15,079 nucleotides of DNA from Pyrodictium delaneyi (GTDB taxonomy: Archaea > Thermoproteota > Thermoprotei_A > Sulfolobales > Pyrodictiaceae). The stretch's first letter is position 1. Every line of letters starts with the position of its first letter. Below the pieces are notes generated by a model. That model was not told where the DNA came from, made no database searches, and saw nothing but the letters and a program-made list of their open reading frames with translations. Shown here one piece after another: positions 14,986 through 15,079 of the stretch. The stretch spans positions 1 to 15,079 of the forward strand of contig DQVR01000050.1 of the NCBI GenBank assembly GCA_015661645.1. Direction: 5' to 3'. The position numbers and the translations under genes were made by a program.

Positions 14986-15079
14986 AGCGGCCCGATCCCG
15001 GCTTGGGGGCGCTGCGGGGCCTCGCGGACCCCACAGCATCCCCCAACGCGGCCGGCTTAACTTCCGGGTTCGACATGAG
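14986..15079 (-). rRNA. rrf: 5S ribosomal RNA, 5' end cut by window edge
   Basis: On the minus strand, the sequence entering from the right edge contains the universal 5S core CGAACCCGGAAGUUAAGCC (15053-15071). It is followed by a helix IV/V hairpin built from paired UGGGGG and CCCCCA segments and a GC-rich inner stem (UGUGGGG and CCCCGCA), then the closing AAGCCGGGAUCGGGCCGC. The order and spacing match crenarchaeal 5S rRNA such as that of Sulfolobus. About 94 of an expected 120-130 bases are present; the 5' strand of helix I and the promoter lie outside. The 3' boundary is placed by analogy and may be off by a few bases. No 23S sequence lies between it and the next gene downstream. Confidence 0.93.

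Noticed and set aside
14882..15076. Open frame of 64 codons on the minus strand at the right end
   Set aside because: It overlaps the 5S rRNA almost completely and has no protein-like character.

Overview
The window looks like chromosome from a hyperthermophilic crenarchaeon of the Pyrodictiaceae (Pyrodictium or Hyperthermus type). The main reason is the 803-residue family B DNA polymerase, which matches from memory the equally long enzyme described from Pyrodictium occultum almost end to end. Supporting signs are archaeal-only families (pelota, archaeal DnaG primase, archaeal TyrRS, split PheRS), GTG/TTG starts, TTTATA-type TATA boxes and a crenarchaeal-looking 5S rRNA. No database search was possible, so the genus is an inference.

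Layout. Positions 1-3656 (minus strand): an RimI-like acetyltransferase, a family B DNA polymerase, then a circularly permuted ribosome-assembly GTPase that runs off the left edge. Positions 3694-4779 (plus): pelota, divergent from the acetyltransferase and overlapping the next gene tail to tail. Positions 4717-6505 (minus): a two-gene unit, nucleotidyltransferase then radical SAM protein, both of unknown role. Positions 6690-7853 (plus): a membrane site-2 protease with a PDZ domain. Positions 7978-14731 (minus): archaeal DnaG, TyrRS, PheRS beta, PheRS alpha and a UPF0173 metallo-beta-lactamase-fold hydrolase. Positions 14986-15079 (minus): the 3' three quarters of a 5S rRNA gene, cut by the right edge.

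Most genes serve information processing: replication or repair (PolB, DnaG), tRNA charging (TyrRS, PheRS), ribosome assembly and rescue (permuted GTPase, pelota, 5S rRNA) and protein modification (acetyltransferase). The site-2 protease, the UPF0173 hydrolase and the nucleotidyltransferase/radical SAM pair are the least understood members.

The main unexplained signal is at 10681-10818, between pheT and tyrS. It is about 75% GC in surroundings near 50%, and it folds into a 27-bp closing helix (15 bp perfect, then 12 bp with three G-T wobbles), a 7-bp inner helix and an apical hairpin. A TATA-like element sits at the right distance upstream on the plus strand. I read it as an unidentified structured RNA gene. 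Second in interest is the 145-base dnaG leader, which holds three separate hairpins. I see no CRISPR array, insertion sequence, tRNA or obvious horizontally acquired island.
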